NCBI GenBank assembly: GCA_034509755.1
Contig: CM067546.1
Span: 18,148,615-18,212,614 of the forward strand
Length of the DNA: 64,000 bases
From: Anisodus tanguticus
Lineage: Eukaryota; Streptophyta; Magnoliopsida; Solanales; Solanaceae
Direction of reading: 5' to 3'
Both the position numbers and the translations under genes were made by a program. The notes under the pieces were generated by a model. It did no database searches. It was given only the letters and a program-made list of their open reading frames with translations, and had not been told where the DNA came from. How positions within the stretch are numbered: position 1 is the stretch's first letter; each line of letters starts with the position of its first letter. Of this stretch, positions 61,021-64,000 are shown one piece after another.

Positions 61021-62018
61021 GGGCTTGTCCCTAAGCACACAAACCTTGCCAAAGAATCACTTTAAATGTTTGAAAAGTAAGTTAAAAAAGAGACATACCT
61101 CTAATCTCGCTAAAATTCTACCAAATGGAATATCCAAGGTTCAACAATCACTCTACAATGGATTTAGATGAGAAAGATTAGAGCTTTAATCGTTTTTACG
61201 AGCTTTCCTTAATTTCCAAAAACTAGGGCTTTTCTAAGTCTTAAATACTTGTTCTTGAACCTCATATGAATCACTCATAGATTATAATCGCTTTGTATAA
61301 TATATAATAACCTAAAATTCATCAACGAAATCAATGAACTCATTCCTCCTTCTCCTCTCTTGATTTTTCAAGAATCTAGGGTTTGGAGAGATGAACTAAG
61401 GTTAATTTGATGATAGATTGATGTAATAGTGATAGGAATTGACCAAGAACTTACTTTAGATGATTTAGGGAAGCCTTAGGGTTTTTTTCTCTCAAAACAT
61501 TGTCCAAAACTAAGTGAGAATGAATATATCAAAGTGGGAAACTTAAATAATTCAGAACCAGAAAAATAATAGGTTGTGACACCTTCGTGTTGCAGGCCCA
61601 TCGCGGATGGGACCATATGCAGGACCCCTTTGATACGGTGCTTCCGCACAAGGAAAAATATTTTCTTGTGTAACGTTCGGTCCGCGGCACCCTTGCGACG
61701 CGACTGCTGACCTTTTCTCAGTAAAACAGTCATAACGTTTTGTACGCAGCTCTGTTCAATCTAGGTGACCTACCATTGGAAAGGTATTTCAAATACCTAC
61801 AAATATTTCGAGTTTCTCAGATTCCTAACGCAACTATCCAGAAAATGGGTAATAGTAAGAAGTCCTCCAGACTTAGAGACGAATTTAGAAGCCCTTAAGA
61901 ACTTCACTTTTTGGTTTGACTTCAAAATGACTATCTATCACCCGAATTCATCCTAAATGGGTTCACATAACTAAATTATGACACATCAACACACAACTCG
62001 GATTTACGGAATGTTACA
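61020..62018 (-). repeat. 3' LTR of the right-edge chromovirus, truncated
   Basis: Minus strand begins TGTAACATTCCGTAAATCC at 62018. The left end is not defined by TG..CA symmetry and is set where the Athila-like ORF tail resumes. About 1 kb remains of what is usually a longer LTR. Confidence 0.6.
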
Positions 62019-62249
62019 TTATTCCCCTCTCAGGATCATTCGTCCCCGAATGAAAGTCATGGCTTATGATTTTTTACTAAACCTCAAATTTTCAGAATTT
62101 CTAGAGTTATTTAGCACATTGAGTTATCCCCTAGGATAGAATATGTCTACCCACATAACTATCATATCATTCATGCCTACACACAAGAGGGAGGGATTTA
62201 TACCTCTAATCTGAACTTTCATATAAATAAATAACCAAAAGGTTCAACA

Positions 62250-64000
62250 CACACCTGCAATAAGGAATAACTGAGGGTATATGTTTTTCATGTCCTCCTC
62301 AGCTTTCCAAGTTGCTTCTTCGGTATTATGATTATGCCACAGGACATTAACTGAAGCTACATCTTTTGTTCTCAAACTCCTAACTTATGGATCTAAGATT
62401 TGCATAGGTTCTTCTTCATAAGACAACCCCTCGTTGATTTAGATATCTTCATGATTCAAGACATGACAAGGATTAGGTTTATACAATCTCAACATTGAAA
62501 TGTGAAACACAAGATGCACCATAGTCATCTCCAATGGTAACTTTAATTCCTAAGCCACCTTCCACATTCTTCTTACAATTTCATAAGGGCCAATAAAATG
62601 AGGGTTTAACTTACCCTTTCTACCAAACTGCATTACTTCCTTCATTGGTGACAACTTCAAGAATACTTTGTCACCCACAACAAGCTTTAGCTCATGACGC
62701 CTCATATCCGTATAAGACTTATGTCAACTCTGAACTGTTTTAAGTCATTCCATAATGAGGTTCGCCTTCTCAACTTCTTCGTGAACCGAGTCAGGACCCA
62801 GTAGCTTTACTTTGGTAGGTTCAAACCACCCACTAGGAAATCTGTAGAGCCTCTCATAAAGAGCTACATAAGGAGCCATCTGAATGCTCGCTTGATAATT
62901 ATTGTTATAGGCAAACTCCATAAGAGGTAGATGTTCATCCCAAATACCCTCAAACTCATAGAACAAGCTCTTAACATGTCTTCGAGAGTTTGTATAGTTC
63001 TCTCTGCATGCCCGTCCATCTGAGGATGGAAGGTAGTGCTCAAGTTTACAAGAGTTCCCAAACCTTCTTAGAACGATTTCCATAAATGAGTAGTGAATTG
63101 CGTACCTAGGTCAGATATGATGGATGTTGGAATCCCATGCAATCTAACTATCTCCTTCAAATATAACTTGCCATAATGCACTGCGGTATCCGTTGTCTTC
63201 ACAGGAAGAAAATGAGTAGACTTGGTGAGTCTGTCCACGATTACCCAAATAGAATCAAACATGGACCTTGTGCGGGGGTAAATCCATGACAAAGTCCATA
63301 TTAATCATCTCCCGCTTCCACTGGGAATCTCGATATTCTGAGCTAAGCGACCAGGCCTTTGATGCTCAACCTTCACCTGTAGACAATTCAAACACTTAGC
63401 AACAAAGTTGGAGATATCTACTTTCATTCTCTTCCACTAATAGTGTTACTTCAAATTTTTATACATCTTGGTGGATCCCGGGTGCTCGGAATACTTAGAA
63501 CTATGCACCTCCAACATCAATTCTTGTTGGAGACCATCTACATCTGGAACGAATAGACGCCCTTGCAACCTCAGGACATTACTATTGTCACCGATAGTGG
63601 ATGGAGTGTAATCACCCTTTTTCACCTCATCTCACAGCTTTACCAGAAGTTCATCCTTATATTGATTCGACTTAATTCTCTCCACAACATCAGATCGCGC
63701 TTGGGTAACTCTCACTAACTCTCTATTCTCCGTTTCATCGAATCGGACCCCAAGATTAGAAAGTCTTCGAATTTCTCTTCCCATCGGCATCTCATGTGTG
63801 CATAAATAGGCTAAAGTGCCCATAGACATTCTACTCAAAGTGTCAGCAACTACATTTGCCGTACTAGGATGATACAAGATGTTTAAGTCATAATCATTCA
63901 ACAACTCTAACCATCTTCTCTACCTGAGATTCAACTCTCGCTGCTTGAAGATATATTGCAAGCTCTTGTGCTCCGTGAAAACATCACAGTGCTCACCATA
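62250..64000 (-). pseudogene. chromovirus RNase H end, integrase and chromodomain
   Basis: 63904-63632: end of RNase H and linker (YDLNILYHPSTANVVADTLS). 63300-63068: integrase core, DSIWVIVDRLTKSTHFLPVK and ISDLGTQFTTHLW. 63083-62745: TDGHAERTIQTLEDMLRAC in one frame and FAYNNNYQASIQMAPY in the other. About 62420-62290: chromodomain part, VLWHNHNTEEATWKAEEDM. The zinc-binding N-terminus of integrase lies at about 63480-63320. Frameshifts near 63070 and stops in the linker break it. The segment right of 63904 is the preceding RNase H (about LQYIFKQRELN-type sequence at 63960-63920). Confidence 0.82.

Larger units (their letters stand above)
61020..64000 (-). mobile_element. Tekay/Del-like chromovirus, 3' half
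   Basis: Minus-strand gypsy element: RNase H end, integrase and chromodomain, then the spacer with GGACGAATGATCCTGAGAGG and the 3' LTR (from 62018 leftward). It runs off the right edge. The LTR is cut at about 61020 against the Athila-like remnant. Related to, but not a copy of, the + chromovirus at 39401-48646. Confidence 0.82.

Overview
The window is nuclear DNA of a flowering plant. The evidence is one multi-exon plant gene, GT-AG introns, Ty1/copia and Ty3/gypsy retrotransposons with initiator-Met-tRNA-type primer sites, a DUF4283-type LINE, an Au-like SINE, a TRIM, hAT elements and Stowaway-like MITEs. The repeat repertoire looks like Solanaceae, but that is inference from recalled families, not a search. 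No tRNA or rRNA gene, CRISPR array or bacterial-type operon is present.

Only one host gene is supported: a LIKE HETEROCHROMATIN PROTEIN 1 (LHP1/TFL2) homologue on the + strand, 14903-22839. It has six exons that join into a 411-residue frame with an N-terminal chromodomain and a C-terminal chromo shadow domain. Its last intron is 5.3 kb long because a degenerate copia element sits inside it. The 5' flank (12.5-14.9 kb) carries three MITE-like insertions and an old tandem duplication. The 3' flank carries a clean hAT-type MITE with an 8-bp target duplication.

Everything else is nested and decayed transposons. 1-9598: Athila-type gypsy, minus strand, 3' end off the window. 9.6-12.5 kb: truncated Tat-like gypsy, plus strand. 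17.7-22.5 kb: copia-1 (+), in the LHP1 intron. 24.6-29.2 kb: copia-2 (-) with a 5-bp target duplication. 29.4-30.1 kb: SINE and TRIM. 30.1-35.1 kb: copia-3 (+) with both LTRs. 36.0-37.4 kb: hAT BED-finger transposase relic, cut by copia-4 (-, 37.4-39.4 kb). 39.4-48.6 kb: chromovirus-type gypsy (+) with 2-kb LTRs. 48.6-51.2 kb: LINE 5' half (-). 51.2-55.7 kb: a gag/protease element without visible RT or integrase (-). 55.7-57.1 kb: gypsy LTR fragment. 57.4-61.0 kb: 3' end of a second Athila-like element. 61.0-64.0 kb: 3' half of another chromovirus (-), running off the window.

The transposon proteins are broken by frameshifts and stops, many of which look like C-to-T changes at CAG, CGA or TGG codons, so none is expected to be active. 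The most interesting points are the intron-expanded chromatin-reader gene, the inverted pair of related copia elements around its 3' end, the gag/protease element with an unrecognised downstream ORF, and tandem repeats placed just upstream of the LTR TATA boxes.
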